Positions 8,289 to 16,674 are shown, counted from the first letter of the stretch. The stretch: 64,000 nucleotides of DNA from CAWFXC01 sp963819735 (GCA_963819735.1 CAWFXC010000002.1:496001-560000); one strand, 5' to 3'. Notes: generated by a model not told the origin, from the letters alone. Made by a program: numbers and translations.

Positions 8289-8331
8289 TTGCAGTGTGAT
8301 CCGGCCATGATTACATTGTCATATCGATGAC
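8289..8331 (+). promoter_or_regulatory. Promoter with overlapping inverted-repeat operator for the 8.4-13.9 kb operon
   Basis: TTGCAG (8289-8294) and TACATT (8312-8317) are separated by 17 bases, a good sigma-A-type promoter. Directly downstream GTCAT-ATCG-ATGAC (8318-8331) is a perfect inverted repeat with a four-base spacer that would cover the transcription start, as TetR operators often do. The likely binder is the TetR encoded at the end of the same operon (13289). The leader to ATG 8362 would be about 38 bases. Inference from sequence only. Confidence 0.55.
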
Positions 8332-8361
8332 CTCGGCGACCGTTCACGCTCGGATCTCCTG

Positions 8362-9339
8362 ATGCGCGCGTGGCAGGTGCAGGCCGCCGGGGAGCCGATC
8401 GACGTGCTCCACGAAGTGGCGGTCGAGCCGCCGACGCCGGGGCCGGGTGAGCTCCGGATTCGCGTCACCGCGGCGGGGATCGGGTTGCCCGACGTGTTCA
8501 TGTGCCGGAGCACCTACCCGCTCACTCCCCCGCTGCCGTTCACCTCGGGCCAGGAGGCGACCGGCACGGTCACGGCCGTCGGCGAGGGGGTCGACGTCGC
8601 GCTGGGCACGCGGATCATGGGCGTGACGTCGTTCATCGCCGGACACGGTTCGTTCGCCGAAGAGTGCCTGGTGATGGCGGACTCGACCTTCGAGGTCCCC
8701 GAGGGCCTCACCGATGCGCAAGCGGCCGGGTTCTGGATCCCGCACCTCACCGGTTGGATCGGCCTGGTCGATCGCGGCGGTATCGCGGCCGCCGACCAGC
8801 TGGTCGTGCTCGGCGCCGCCGGCGGGAGTGGGATCGCGGCCGTGCAACTCGGGCACGCGCTCGGAGCACGGGTGATCGCGGTGGTGAGCGACGAAGCACG
8901 CGCCACGTTCTGTCGCGAGCTCGGGGCGGACGCGACGGTGAACCATCGCGACGGCCCGCTCGCCCCGGCGCTCCGCGAGCTCACCGGCGGGCGCGGCGTC
9001 GACCTGGTCTACGACCCGGTCGGCGGTGATCTGGCCGAAGATGCCGCCGGCGCGCTGGCCCGCTACGGGCGACTCCTCGCGGTCGGGTTCGCCAGCGGCC
9101 GGTGGCCGACGATTCCCGCCCACAACCTCGTCATCACCAACACGTCGCTCGTCGGCGTGTTCGCCGGTGGCTACTCCCGAGAGGAACTCGACGACATCCA
9201 TGACCACCTCACCGCGCTCGTGAACGACGGCCGACTGCAGAACGCCGTGACCGACGAGGTCGCGTTCGACGACCTGCCCGCAGCACTGCAACGCATGGCC
9301 GACCGGGGCGTCGTCGGCAAGTTGGTGATGGTGCCGTGA
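8362..9339 (+). CDS. Quinone-oxidoreductase-like MDR (zinc-free), NADPH type
   Basis: A 325-residue medium-chain dehydrogenase of the quinone oxidoreductase/enoyl reductase type. The N-terminal GroES-like domain has GEPIDVLHEV, PGPGELRIRV and SGQEATGTV, with none of the zinc-ligand cysteines. The cofactor domain has GAAGGSGIAAVQLG followed by V-V-S, usual for NADPH. GGRGVDLVYDPVGG is the conserved substrate-side loop. It probably reduces a double bond of a quinone, enone or enoyl-CoA. It is the first gene of a tight operon: its stop overlaps the GTG of the SDR at 9336. Expression should depend on the promoter/operator at 8289-8331. Confidence 0.87.
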   Translation: MRAWQVQAAGEPIDVLHEVAVEPPTPGPGELRIRVTAAGIGLPDVFMCRSTYPLTPPLPFTSGQEATGTVTAVGEGVDVALGTRIMGVTSFIAGHGSFAEECLVMADSTFEVPEGLTDAQAAGFWIPHLTGWIGLVDRGGIAAADQLVVLGAAGGSGIAAVQLGHALGARVIAVVSDEARATFCRELGADATVNHRDGPLAPALRELTGGRGVDLVYDPVGGDLAEDAAGALARYGRLLAVGFASGRWPTIPAHNLVITNTSLVGVFAGGYSREELDDIHDHLTALVNDGRLQNAVTDEVAFDDLPAALQRMADRGVVGKLVMVP

Positions 9340-10220
9340 CCGCCGCGACCGAACCGTCGAACGAGGACGTGATCGGCGCGGGACGGGTGGCGGTGGTCAC
9401 CGGCGCCGCCAGCGGCATCGGCCGCGCCCTGGCCGAGCTGTTCGCGGCGTCGGGATCCGCCTTGGTCGTCGCCGACCTCGACGCGGGCGACGCCGAAGTC
9501 GTCGCGGCCGGCATCCGGGCCGCGGGTGGCGACGCGTTGGCCGTCGGCGTGAACGTGGCCGACGCCGATGCGGTCGACCAACTCGCGGCGACCACGCTCG
9601 AGCACTTCGGCCGCGTCGACGTGCTGTGCAACAACGCGGGTGTGTCCACGTTCAATCTGATGCGCGACCAGGCGCTCGACGACTGGCGTTGGGTGTTCGA
9701 CGTGAACCTGTGGGGCGTGGTCCACGGTCTCCAGACCTTCGTGCCGATCATGCGCGAGCAGGGCACACGTGCCCACATCGTCAACACCGCGTCGATCGCC
9801 GGGCTGCTGAGCGGTATCGCGTTCATCGGGCCCTACGCGGCGACGAAGGTCGCGGTGGTCTCGATCTCCGAGACGCTGGTGCAGGAGCTCGCGATCGACG
9901 AGACACCCATCGGCGTGAGCGTGCTCTGCCCGAGCTCGGTCGACACCCGGGTCATGGAATCCGAACGCGGGCGCCCCGCCGCACTCGGCGTAGAGCACCG
10001 GACCGAGATGGCGGAGTCGGTCCGCCTCATGATCCGCGACTCGTTCACCGGCCCCACCGGGCAGACGCCGGCGAGCGTCGCCGCCCGCGTGCTCGAGGCC
10101 ATCCGCAACGGGGAGTTCTGGATCATCACCCACGCCGACGAACGGCCGGTGGTGGAAGCCCGCGCCGCCGACATCGGCGGCAGTTTCCCGGCCTCCGTTC
10201 TCCCTGCGGCAGGCGCCTGA
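9336..10220 (+). CDS. Short-chain dehydrogenase/reductase in the ACAD10-like operon
   Basis: A 294-residue SDR starting at a GTG that overlaps the previous stop by four bases. Motifs: GAASGIG for the cofactor, DLD after beta-2 (suggesting NAD), NNAGVS, serine in NTASIAG and the YAATK catalytic Tyr-Lys. It carries a longer C-terminal extension than FabG-type SDRs (a segment with EFWIITHADERPVVEARAADI), like many actinobacterial SDRs annotated as hydroxyacyl or sterol dehydrogenases. In the levulinate pathway an SDR also accompanies the kinase and dehydrogenase. Here it would supply or oxidise the hydroxyacyl substrate; that link is inference. Confidence 0.87.
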   Translation: MTAATEPSNEDVIGAGRVAVVTGAASGIGRALAELFAASGSALVVADLDAGDAEVVAAGIRAAGGDALAVGVNVADADAVDQLAATTLEHFGRVDVLCNNAGVSTFNLMRDQALDDWRWVFDVNLWGVVHGLQTFVPIMREQGTRAHIVNTASIAGLLSGIAFIGPYAATKVAVVSISETLVQELAIDETPIGVSVLCPSSVDTRVMESERGRPAALGVEHRTEMAESVRLMIRDSFTGPTGQTPASVAARVLEAIRNGEFWIITHADERPVVEARAADIGGSFPASVLPAAGA

Positions 10221-10222
10221 CC

Positions 10223-11518
10223 GTGGCCTGGGACTTCGAGACCGACCCCGAGTTCGAGGAGCAGCTGCAGTGGATGCGCTCCTTCATCGACACCGAGCTG
10301 ATCCCGCTCGAACCGATCCTCAAGGAGATCCCCCCGGCCGAATGGGCGCCGGTGAAGGCCCACCTTCAGGCGCAGGTCAAGGACCGCGGCCTCTGGGGCG
10401 CCTTCCTCGATCCGCAGTTCGGCGGGCCCGGATTCGGGCAGCTCAAGCTCGCGCTGATGTCGGAGATCATCGGGCGCTGCATGATGTCGATGACGATCTT
10501 CGGGGTGCAGGCCCCCGACAGCGGCAACATGGAACTGCTCGCGCACGGCGCGACCGACGCGCAGAAGGAACGTTGGCTGTGGCCCAATCTCCGCGGTGAG
10601 ATCTCGAGTGCGTTCGCGCTGACCGAACCGTTCCTCGCCGGTTCCGACCCCACCGTCATCGGCACCACCGCGACGAAGGACGGCGACGAGTGGGTGATCG
10701 AGGGCCACAAGTGGTTCATCACCAACGCGTCGGTCGCCGACATCATCCTCGTCCTCGCCGAGACCAACCCCGAGGGACGGCCGCACAAGCACGCGTCGAT
10801 CCTCATCGTTCCCACCGGCACACCGGGGCTGGAGATCGTGCGCGACATCGGGACCATGGCCCACCCCGTGGTCGAATACGGCCGGCCGGGGAACCACGCC
10901 GAGCTGCGGTTCCGCAACTGCCGCGTTCCCGCCGACCACATGATCGGTGCGCCGGGTGACGGGTTCGTCCTCGCCCAGCAACGGCTCGGCGGCGGCCGCA
11001 TCCACCACGCGATGCGCTGGCTCGGTCAGGCGCAACGCTCGCTCGACATCATGTGCGAGCGCGCGGTCTCGCGGACCTCGCACGGCAAGCTGCTCGCGCA
11101 GCACCAGATGATCCAGGACTACGTCGCGCTGTCGCACACCGAGATCCAGGCGGCGCGGCTGCTGACCTTCCAGACCGCGTGGAAGATGGACAAATACGGG
11201 GCGAGCAGGGTGCGGGCCGACCTCGGCATGGTCAAAGCGCACGTGTCGAAGGTCGTGCTGACCGTCCTCGACCGCACGATCCAGGTCTGCGGCGCTCTCG
11301 GCTATTCGAGCGATCTCCCGGTCGAGGAGTGGTACCGCGGCACCCGGTTCGGGCCGATCGGCGACGGTCCCGACGAGCTGCACAAGTCGGTGCTCGCCCG
11401 CACCATCCTCAAGGGCTACTCGCCGGTGGAGGGATGGCCGACCGAGCACATCCCCAGCCGTCGTCCCGCAGCCGAGGCGAAGTGGCAGGAGCTCCGGCTC
11501 GCCGCGGGTGGGCGATGA
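10223..11518 (+). CDS. Acyl-CoA dehydrogenase of the ACAD10/ACAD11 type
   Basis: A 431-residue flavoenzyme. GTG 10223 begins three bases after the SDR stop and directly precedes the conserved start (AWDFETDPEFEEQLQWMRSF). Visible features: FALTEP and GHKWFITNA for FAD/substrate binding, RFRNCRVPADHMIGAPGDGF, QVCGALGYSSDLPVEEWYR, and near the end GDGPDELHKSVLARTI. The DGPDE-H motif is characteristic of the ACAD10/11 branch, where the family removes the phosphate of a 4-phosphoryloxyacyl-CoA rather than just forming a 2,3 double bond. The stop overlaps the HAD gene (ATGA), and the kinase follows, which supports that role. It belongs to the operon 8362-13900. Confidence 0.88.
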   Translation: MAWDFETDPEFEEQLQWMRSFIDTELIPLEPILKEIPPAEWAPVKAHLQAQVKDRGLWGAFLDPQFGGPGFGQLKLALMSEIIGRCMMSMTIFGVQAPDSGNMELLAHGATDAQKERWLWPNLRGEISSAFALTEPFLAGSDPTVIGTTATKDGDEWVIEGHKWFITNASVADIILVLAETNPEGRPHKHASILIVPTGTPGLEIVRDIGTMAHPVVEYGRPGNHAELRFRNCRVPADHMIGAPGDGFVLAQQRLGGGRIHHAMRWLGQAQRSLDIMCERAVSRTSHGKLLAQHQMIQDYVALSHTEIQAARLLTFQTAWKMDKYGASRVRADLGMVKAHVSKVVLTVLDRTIQVCGALGYSSDLPVEEWYRGTRFGPIGDGPDELHKSVLARTILKGYSPVEGWPTEHIPSRRPAAEAKWQELRLAAGGR

Positions 11519-12249
11519 GCGAACGTCGCGCCGTCTTCTTCGACTTCGCCGGCACCCTGTTCAGTGATCGCGCGCTGCGCGACGTGCACCTCGGGCAGTT
11601 GCGCTTCGTCGGCGACGCCGTCGGCGCGGCCGCGTCCGACGACGAGCTGCGCACGACCTATCGGCGGGGCATGGGCCTCGCCTACCAGACGGTGGCGGCG
11701 CGGCCGTACTACCGCCACCGTGAGCTCTTCGGCGCCGCGTTCGCGGAGATGGCTCGGTCGCTCGGCGGTGAGCTCGACGCCGCGCAGATCGACGACGCGG
11801 TCAACCGCCAGTATCGGGCCACCATCGACCATTGCGAGCTGCGCACCGACTGCCTCGACACGTTGCGTCGCTTGCGTCGGCGTGGCCTCTACGTCGAGAT
11901 CGTCTCCAACATCGATACCGAACAACTCGACGGGCTGATCGGCAGTCTCGGTCTCGACACCGAGATCGACGCGGCGACGGGCTCCGACGTGGCGCGTTCG
12001 TGCAAGCCCGACCCCGGGATCTACCGGTGGGCGCTGCAACGGGCAGGATGTGACCCGGCCAATGTGCTGTTCGTGGGTGACAGCCCGGAGCACGACGTCA
12101 TCGGCCCCCGCACACTCGGGATGTCGACCGCGCTCCTCGTCGCCGACCGGCGCGACGGCTGGCCCGGCATCGCGGCGTGCTCCCCCGACTTCGTCATCGA
12201 GCACCTCGGGCAGGTCGTGGAGATCGTCGAGCGGGAGCTGGTCGCGTGA
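11515..12249 (+). CDS. HAD-superfamily hydrolase, ACAD10-like partner
   Basis: A 244-residue HAD protein with a helical C1 cap. Motif I is FFDFAGT, so the nucleophile D10 is present but the usual second aspartate (D+2) is alanine (A12). Motif II is S131-N132 (SNID), motif III K164 (CKPDP) and motif IV GDSPEHD with D189/D194. The D+2 residue is the acid/base in HAD phosphatases. Its loss resembles phosphonatase-like or dehalogenase-like members, so ordinary phosphatase activity is doubtful. ATG overlaps the dehydrogenase stop and the stop overlaps the kinase start, so all three are translationally coupled. Human ACAD10 carries a HAD domain in the same protein. Confidence 0.85.
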   Translation: MSERRAVFFDFAGTLFSDRALRDVHLGQLRFVGDAVGAAASDDELRTTYRRGMGLAYQTVAARPYYRHRELFGAAFAEMARSLGGELDAAQIDDAVNRQYRATIDHCELRTDCLDTLRRLRRRGLYVEIVSNIDTEQLDGLIGSLGLDTEIDAATGSDVARSCKPDPGIYRWALQRAGCDPANVLFVGDSPEHDVIGPRTLGMSTALLVADRRDGWPGIAACSPDFVIEHLGQVVEIVERELVA

Positions 12250-13289
12250 GCGAGTCCACCGACGCGCTCCGCGCCTTTCTCGACGATCAACTCGGCGACG
12301 CCCGTGCCATCACCGTCGACGCGATGGTCGGGGGCGGGTCGTGCGACATCTTCGACCTCCGGCGCGGCGACGAGCGCTGGGTGCTGCGCCGCGCCCCGAG
12401 CCACGCCAGCTCGGCGACCGCGCACGACGTGTTGCGGGAGTTCCGGATCCTCGACGCGATCAAAGACGAGCCGGTCACGATCGCCCGGCCGGTGTTGGCG
12501 TGCGACGATCCGGCCGTCTTCGGCGCGCCGTTCTACGTCATGGCCCGCATCGACGGCGTCCCGGTGCGCAGCGGGATCCCCGCGGCGTGGACGGCGCGAC
12601 CCGACGAGCAGGCGCAGGCGCTCGAGCAGCTCGTCGACGCGCTCGTGGCGATCCATGCCGTCGACTGGCAGCGGTGCGGGCTCGGCGACCTCGCCCACTC
12701 CGGGCCCTACCTCGAACGCCAAGTCGGGCGCTGGCTGTCGCAGCTCGACTCCTACGGCGGTCGGCCGTTGCCGTCGGCCGCGCGTGTGGCCTCGTGGCTC
12801 GAAGACCACCGCCCCGCCGATCAGACCCCGACCCTCGCGCACGGTGACTACAAGCTCGACAACGTGCTGTTCGCGGAGTCGGCACCGCCGCACCTGTTGG
12901 CCGTCGTCGACTGGGAGATGGCGTCGATCGGCGATCCGCTGATCGACCTCGCGTGGGCGATGATCTTCCATCCCGGGCCGGAGGGGACGATGCCCCTCGG
13001 CGTGGCGGGCGACTCCGGGTTCGATCGTTCACGTCTGCCGACGCGTGAGGCGCTCGTCGCCCGGTACGGCGAGCGATCGGGGCGCGACGTCGGCGCCATC
13101 GGCTGGTACGACGTGTTCTCCCGCTGGAAGCTCGCCATCGTGCTCGAGGGCAGCTACGCCAAGTTCCTGCGCGGCGAATCGAAGAAACCGGTGCACGAGT
13201 ACTTCGGCAAGCAGGCCGACCTCCTACTCGAGAGCGCGACGCACATCGTCGACAACCACGGACGCGGGTCGACGGGAGCGAGCGGCTGA
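12246..13289 (+). CDS. APH-type kinase of the ACAD10/ACAD11 family
   Basis: A 347-residue phosphotransferase. VGGGSCDIF forms the nucleotide loop and WVLRR the lysine/arginine strand. HGDYKLDNVLF (H199, D201, N206) is the catalytic loop and VDWEMASIGDPLIDLAW (D222) the metal site. This sequence style is that of the kinase domains of ACAD10/ACAD11 and of LvaA, which phosphorylate 4-hydroxyacyl-CoA. It is not an antibiotic kinase, since it lies between a HAD and a regulator and downstream of the matching dehydrogenase. GTG start overlaps the HAD stop; its own stop overlaps the TetR ATG (TGATG). Confidence 0.87.
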   Translation: MSESTDALRAFLDDQLGDARAITVDAMVGGGSCDIFDLRRGDERWVLRRAPSHASSATAHDVLREFRILDAIKDEPVTIARPVLACDDPAVFGAPFYVMARIDGVPVRSGIPAAWTARPDEQAQALEQLVDALVAIHAVDWQRCGLGDLAHSGPYLERQVGRWLSQLDSYGGRPLPSAARVASWLEDHRPADQTPTLAHGDYKLDNVLFAESAPPHLLAVVDWEMASIGDPLIDLAWAMIFHPGPEGTMPLGVAGDSGFDRSRLPTREALVARYGERSGRDVGAIGWYDVFSRWKLAIVLEGSYAKFLRGESKKPVHEYFGKQADLLLESATHIVDNHGRGSTGASG

Positions 13290-13900
13290 TGGCCAAGCCG
13301 AACGACCTGGAGCTCGACGCCGATGAGATCGTCGACGCCGCGATCGAGATCCTGCGCGAACGGGGCCTCGACGCGGTGAGCATGCGCAACGTCGCCGACC
13401 GCCTCGGCGTGTCGCCGATGCCGCTGTACACCCGGGTGGGGAACAAAGCGGCGCTCATCAACGCCGTCGCCGACCAACTGCTCGCCGACCTCGCGCCGGC
13501 CGCCGGCGCCGAGGAGCCGTGGCCCGTGTACACCGGGCGCTGGTGCCGGGAGTTGCGGAGCCGACTCAAGCTGACCCCCGACAGCCGCCTCTACCTCGGC
13601 GCGGCACGCGACGCGTACGTCGAGGCTTCGCGACCGCTCATCGCCGCCATGCGCGAAGGCGGCTTGTCGGCCGACGCCTCGGTGCAGGCTTGCCGACTGC
13701 TCATGTGGGCGACCGTCGGCTTCGTCGCCATGGAGCAGGGCTCCAGCCTGCCCGCGCCCGGGGCGCGCCGCGGCCGGCTGTCGGGGAGCAATCCCGCCGG
13801 GGTGACCCCGGAGGAAGTGGACGAGCTGTTCGAGCTGCACATCGGTCTCATCACGGCCGGCGTGGCCCGAATGCACGAAGGCGAATCAAGCGGCGAGTAG
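13289..13900 (+). CDS. TetR-family regulator closing the ACAD10-like operon
   Basis: A 203-residue regulator: EIVDAAIEILRERGLDAVSM and VADRLGVSPMPLYTRVGNK form the helix-turn-helix. The C-terminal part resembles TetR_C with a long helical domain and a Pro/Gly-rich loop (PAPGARRGRLSGSNPAGVTPEE). Its ATG overlaps the kinase stop by one base (TGATG), so it is the last gene of the operon. A regulator at the end of its own operon usually acts by autoregulation; the inverted repeat at 8318-8331 at the operon promoter is the obvious candidate site. The ligand may be an acyl-CoA intermediate (inference). Confidence 0.88.
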   Translation: MAKPNDLELDADEIVDAAIEILRERGLDAVSMRNVADRLGVSPMPLYTRVGNKAALINAVADQLLADLAPAAGAEEPWPVYTGRWCRELRSRLKLTPDSRLYLGAARDAYVEASRPLIAAMREGGLSADASVQACRLLMWATVGFVAMEQGSSLPAPGARRGRLSGSNPAGVTPEEVDELFELHIGLITAGVARMHEGESSGE

Positions 13901-13927
13901 GCAACCGATCGCAACAGGGGGAAGGCA

Positions 13928-15262
13928 ATGACGAAGCTTCGATGGGTGGCGCTGTGCGCGGTGGTCGCGCTGGTGGCGACGGGTACGACTGCGGTCGCGT
14001 CGGCGCAGGCCAGCAAGGACAAGCCCGCCGCGACCGACGTGGGGATCACGCCGACGGAGATCCACATCGCGCTCATCGCCGACGTCGACAACTCGTTCGC
14101 GCCGGGTCTGTTCAAGGCCTCGGTCGACGGGATGAAGGGCGTCACCAAGTACATCAACGCGACCGGCGGCTTGGCGGGACGGAAGCTCGTCCTCGACTTC
14201 TACGACTCGCACGTGAACCCGTCCGACACGCGTTCGGCGGAGATCCAGGCGTGTCAGGACGACGTCGCGATGGTCGGCACGTCGGCCGCGCTGTTGAACT
14301 CGATCGAGGAGATGCGCGACTGCAAGGACTCCACCGGCGCGGTGACCGGACTCCCCGACATTCCCTTCTACACCGGCTCGATCGACCACCAGTGCTCGAA
14401 CGAATCGTTCCCGATCGCGCCGTCGGCACTGGTGTGCTCCACCAAGGACGAGCACCCGCAGACCTACCTGGCCAACGTCGGCCGCGGGCGGTACTACGAG
14501 AAGAAGTTCGGCGACAACCTGCACGGGATCTACGTGTTCGGGAACGACTCGCAGGCCGCGCGCGACGCGACCTTCGCCTCGGTCGCCGCGGTGCGCGACA
14601 TCGGGATCAAGACCGACGGCGACTTCGACCGGTCGGCGCGGGCGACGCAGAGCGAGTACACGGAGATCGTGCAGGCGATGAAGAACGCGGGCTCGAACTA
14701 CGGACAGTGCACGTCGTCGTATCCGTGCACCGTGCTGCTCCGCAAGGAAGCCGCGCTGCAGGGTCTCACCGGGGTCAAGGTCTGGGACTGCGGCTCCGCC
14801 TGCTACGACCCGGGGTTCCTCGCGTCGGGCGGCAGCACGGTCGACGGCCAGTACGTCGACACCACGTTCCTTCCGTTCCTCAACAAGGCAGACCAGAAGG
14901 CCAACAAGATGGTGGCCAACTTCGTGAAGTACACCGGCGCCTCCAACGCCGCGAGCTACGGCGCGTACACGTGGGCGGCGGGAATCGCGTTCCGCGACGC
15001 GGTGAACGCGATCGTGAAGCGCGACGGCATCAACGGTGTCACCCGCAAGGCGATCCTGGCCGAGCTCGCCAACATCCACAGCTTCGACGCCGAAGGCTTG
15101 ATCGGAACCATCGACCTCGCGGGGCGCAAGATCTCGCAGTGCGACGTGACGATGCAGGTGAAGAACGGTGCCTTCGTGCGGGTGAATCCCACCAAGCCGG
15201 GGACCTACTCCTGCTCGCCCAAGAACGTGATCAGCCGCAAGCTCGACCTCCCGACCGGGTAG
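13928..15262 (+). CDS. Secreted ABC-transporter substrate-binding protein, LivK/type I fold
   Basis: A 444-residue protein with a signal peptide (MTKLRW, hydrophobic VALCAVVALVATG, cleavage near ASAQA). The mature part follows the periplasmic-binding-protein type I pattern of branched-chain-amino-acid-type receptors: GITPTEIHIALIAD, GVTKYINATGGLAGRKL, DSHVNPSDTRSAEIQAC, VAMVGTSAALL. Several paired cysteines suggest extracellular disulfides. The ATG has a strong AGGGGGAAGG site. No permease or ATPase gene adjoins it. It may feed the Liv importer at 46-50 kb or another elsewhere. Given the surrounding catabolic genes it may bind a carboxylic acid or aromatic rather than an amino acid (inference). 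Confidence 0.85.
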   Translation: MTKLRWVALCAVVALVATGTTAVASAQASKDKPAATDVGITPTEIHIALIADVDNSFAPGLFKASVDGMKGVTKYINATGGLAGRKLVLDFYDSHVNPSDTRSAEIQACQDDVAMVGTSAALLNSIEEMRDCKDSTGAVTGLPDIPFYTGSIDHQCSNESFPIAPSALVCSTKDEHPQTYLANVGRGRYYEKKFGDNLHGIYVFGNDSQAARDATFASVAAVRDIGIKTDGDFDRSARATQSEYTEIVQAMKNAGSNYGQCTSSYPCTVLLRKEAALQGLTGVKVWDCGSACYDPGFLASGGSTVDGQYVDTTFLPFLNKADQKANKMVANFVKYTGASNAASYGAYTWAAGIAFRDAVNAIVKRDGINGVTRKAILAELANIHSFDAEGLIGTIDLAGRKISQCDVTMQVKNGAFVRVNPTKPGTYSCSPKNVISRKLDLPTG

Positions 15263-15299
15263 TCGATCCGGCGTCCGTCCGAGCAGGCATCCTGGGGAG

Positions 15300-15452
15300 G
15301 TGCGGTACGCAGTCTGGGCCTTCGGTCTCTCCGTCGCGATCGTCGCCGCGCTGGGCATCGCGATCATGGTGCAGCAACGGCACGAGACGAATCGCGGCGA
15401 CGACACCGGCCGCGACACGGGCCACGACACCGGCGACGGCACCGGCGGCTGA
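15300..15452 (+). CDS. 50-residue single-pass membrane peptide with DTG-repeat tail
   Basis: A small gene between the binding protein and the LLM gene. GTG 15300 follows GGGGAG immediately. The product has one hydrophobic helix (AVWAFGLSVAIVAALGIAIMV) and a hydrophilic tail in which DTG recurs with one-residue gaps (DDTGRDTGHDTGDGTGG), an acidic low-complexity pattern. All codons end in G or C as in neighbouring genes, which supports coding. The tail would face one side of the membrane and might bind metal, but nothing shows function. The stop is two bases from the convergent LLM stop. The Shine-Dalgarno spacing is unusually short, so the exact start is uncertain. Confidence 0.55.
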   Translation: MRYAVWAFGLSVAIVAALGIAIMVQQRHETNRGDDTGRDTGHDTGDGTGG

Positions 15453-15453
15453 C

Positions 15454-16674
15454 TCAGCCGGGGCGCACGATCGGCCGGCCGGACAGGCTCTGCATGAGCT
15501 TGACGTCGGACGCGTAACAACTCGCCATGTACTTGCTGCCCGCCATCCCGGCGGTGTTGTAGACGAGCGCGTCGGTGATGCCGAGATCGAGCCAAGGCTC
15601 GATCTGCTTCTGGACCGCGGCGGCGTCGCCGAAGAAGTTGAACACGCGAGCGGCTTCGCGTGGCACCCTCGACGTGACGTCGAAGAACTCCTCCTTCGAG
15701 TACCACTCGGGGATGATGTCCTTCATGTAGTTGAAGTCCCCGCCGTACGGGTTCGCGAGCCCGGCCGCCTCGAATTCCGGCGCCGGGTGCAGGACGCTGT
15801 TCCATTTCGTCAACGGATGGTCCATCGCCGCTTCGAGCAGGTCCTCGTCCTCCGCCATGAAGCAGTTCACGAACGCGAGGATCCGGATCTCGTCGGGATC
15901 GCGGCCGTAGCGCTCCGCCGTCTCCCGGATCGTGCGCACCTTCGTCGCGAACCGCTCGGGGTCGACCCCCACGTACGGAATCGACGCGCACCAACCGTCG
16001 GCGAAGCGGCCGACGAGCTCGAGTGACTCGTCCATGTCACCCGCGACGAACACGTCGGGGGGCGTGTCGCCGTAGTAGGGCGTGGCCAACGCGCCGCGGT
16101 CGAACTTCCACACGCGTCCCCGGTACGAGAACGCGTCATGTTGGCGAATCAGCCGGCGAACGATCTGCACCCCGTCCCACAGCTTGTCCTTGGTGCCGAT
16201 CCGGCTGATGCCGGTCTGGCGCATGTGATCGGCCTGACCCTGCGAGAGGATCAGCGAGAAGCGCCCCTTGGTGGCCTGGTGCAACGTGAGCGCCATCTGC
16301 GCGATGTTCACCGGCGCGCGGCGCACGCAGTCGACCGGACCCCAGATGAACTCCACGCGCTCGGTCTGCGCGGCTGCGGCCGCGATGATCGGTTCGGCGG
16401 TGAACACGCCGTGCGGGTCGGGCGCGTCGGCGAGGATGTCGGACAGCTCTTCGTTCCACACCGAAGCCGGGCAGTACCAGTCGGTTGCGTCAGCGAACAG
16501 GACCGCGTCGCTTCCACCCTGCTCCGCCGCGATCGCCGACTGCACACAGTTGTCGAAATGCGAGAACGAACCCGCCCCTTCGCCGACCGTGAAGCCGCTG
16601 CCCCCTGACATGAGCGCAGGCGGGACGGGCCAGTGCAGGCCGTAGGACGCAAACCGCAGACCCGTTGACACCAT
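15454..16674 (-). CDS. LLM-class flavin/F420-dependent oxidoreductase
   Basis: A 406-residue luciferase-like TIM-barrel protein. Family features are GLHWPVP, DAVLFADATDWYCP, the EFIWGPVDCVRRAPVNIAQMALTLHQAT stretch, the GRFSLILSQGQADHMRQTG loop at the cofactor face, WDGVQIVRRL, and DVFVAGDMDESLELVGRFADGW. Such enzymes use F420 or FMN for hydride transfer or monooxygenation. Close to the phthiodiolone-ketoreductase/F420-dependent group by style, but substrate is unknown. ATG has GGAGA six bases upstream. It may be co-transcribed from the SDR gene upstream (42 bases apart, same strand). Confidence 0.85.
   Translation of the reverse strand: MVSTGLRFASYGLHWPVPPALMSGGSGFTVGEGAGSFSHFDNCVQSAIAAEQGGSDAVLFADATDWYCPASVWNEELSDILADAPDPHGVFTAEPIIAAAAAQTERVEFIWGPVDCVRRAPVNIAQMALTLHQATKGRFSLILSQGQADHMRQTGISRIGTKDKLWDGVQIVRRLIRQHDAFSYRGRVWKFDRGALATPYYGDTPPDVFVAGDMDESLELVGRFADGWCASIPYVGVDPERFATKVRTIRETAERYGRDPDEIRILAFVNCFMAEDEDLLEAAMDHPLTKWNSVLHPAPEFEAAGLANPYGGDFNYMKDIIPEWYSKEEFFDVTSRVPREAARVFNFFGDAAAVQKQIEPWLDLGITDALVYNTAGMAGSKYMASCYASDVKLMQSLSGRPIVRPG

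Noticed and set aside
12246..13289. Aminoglycoside-resistance kinase
   Set aside because: The APH fold is present, but the sequence and operon partners match the acyl-CoA-linked ACAD10/11 kinases.
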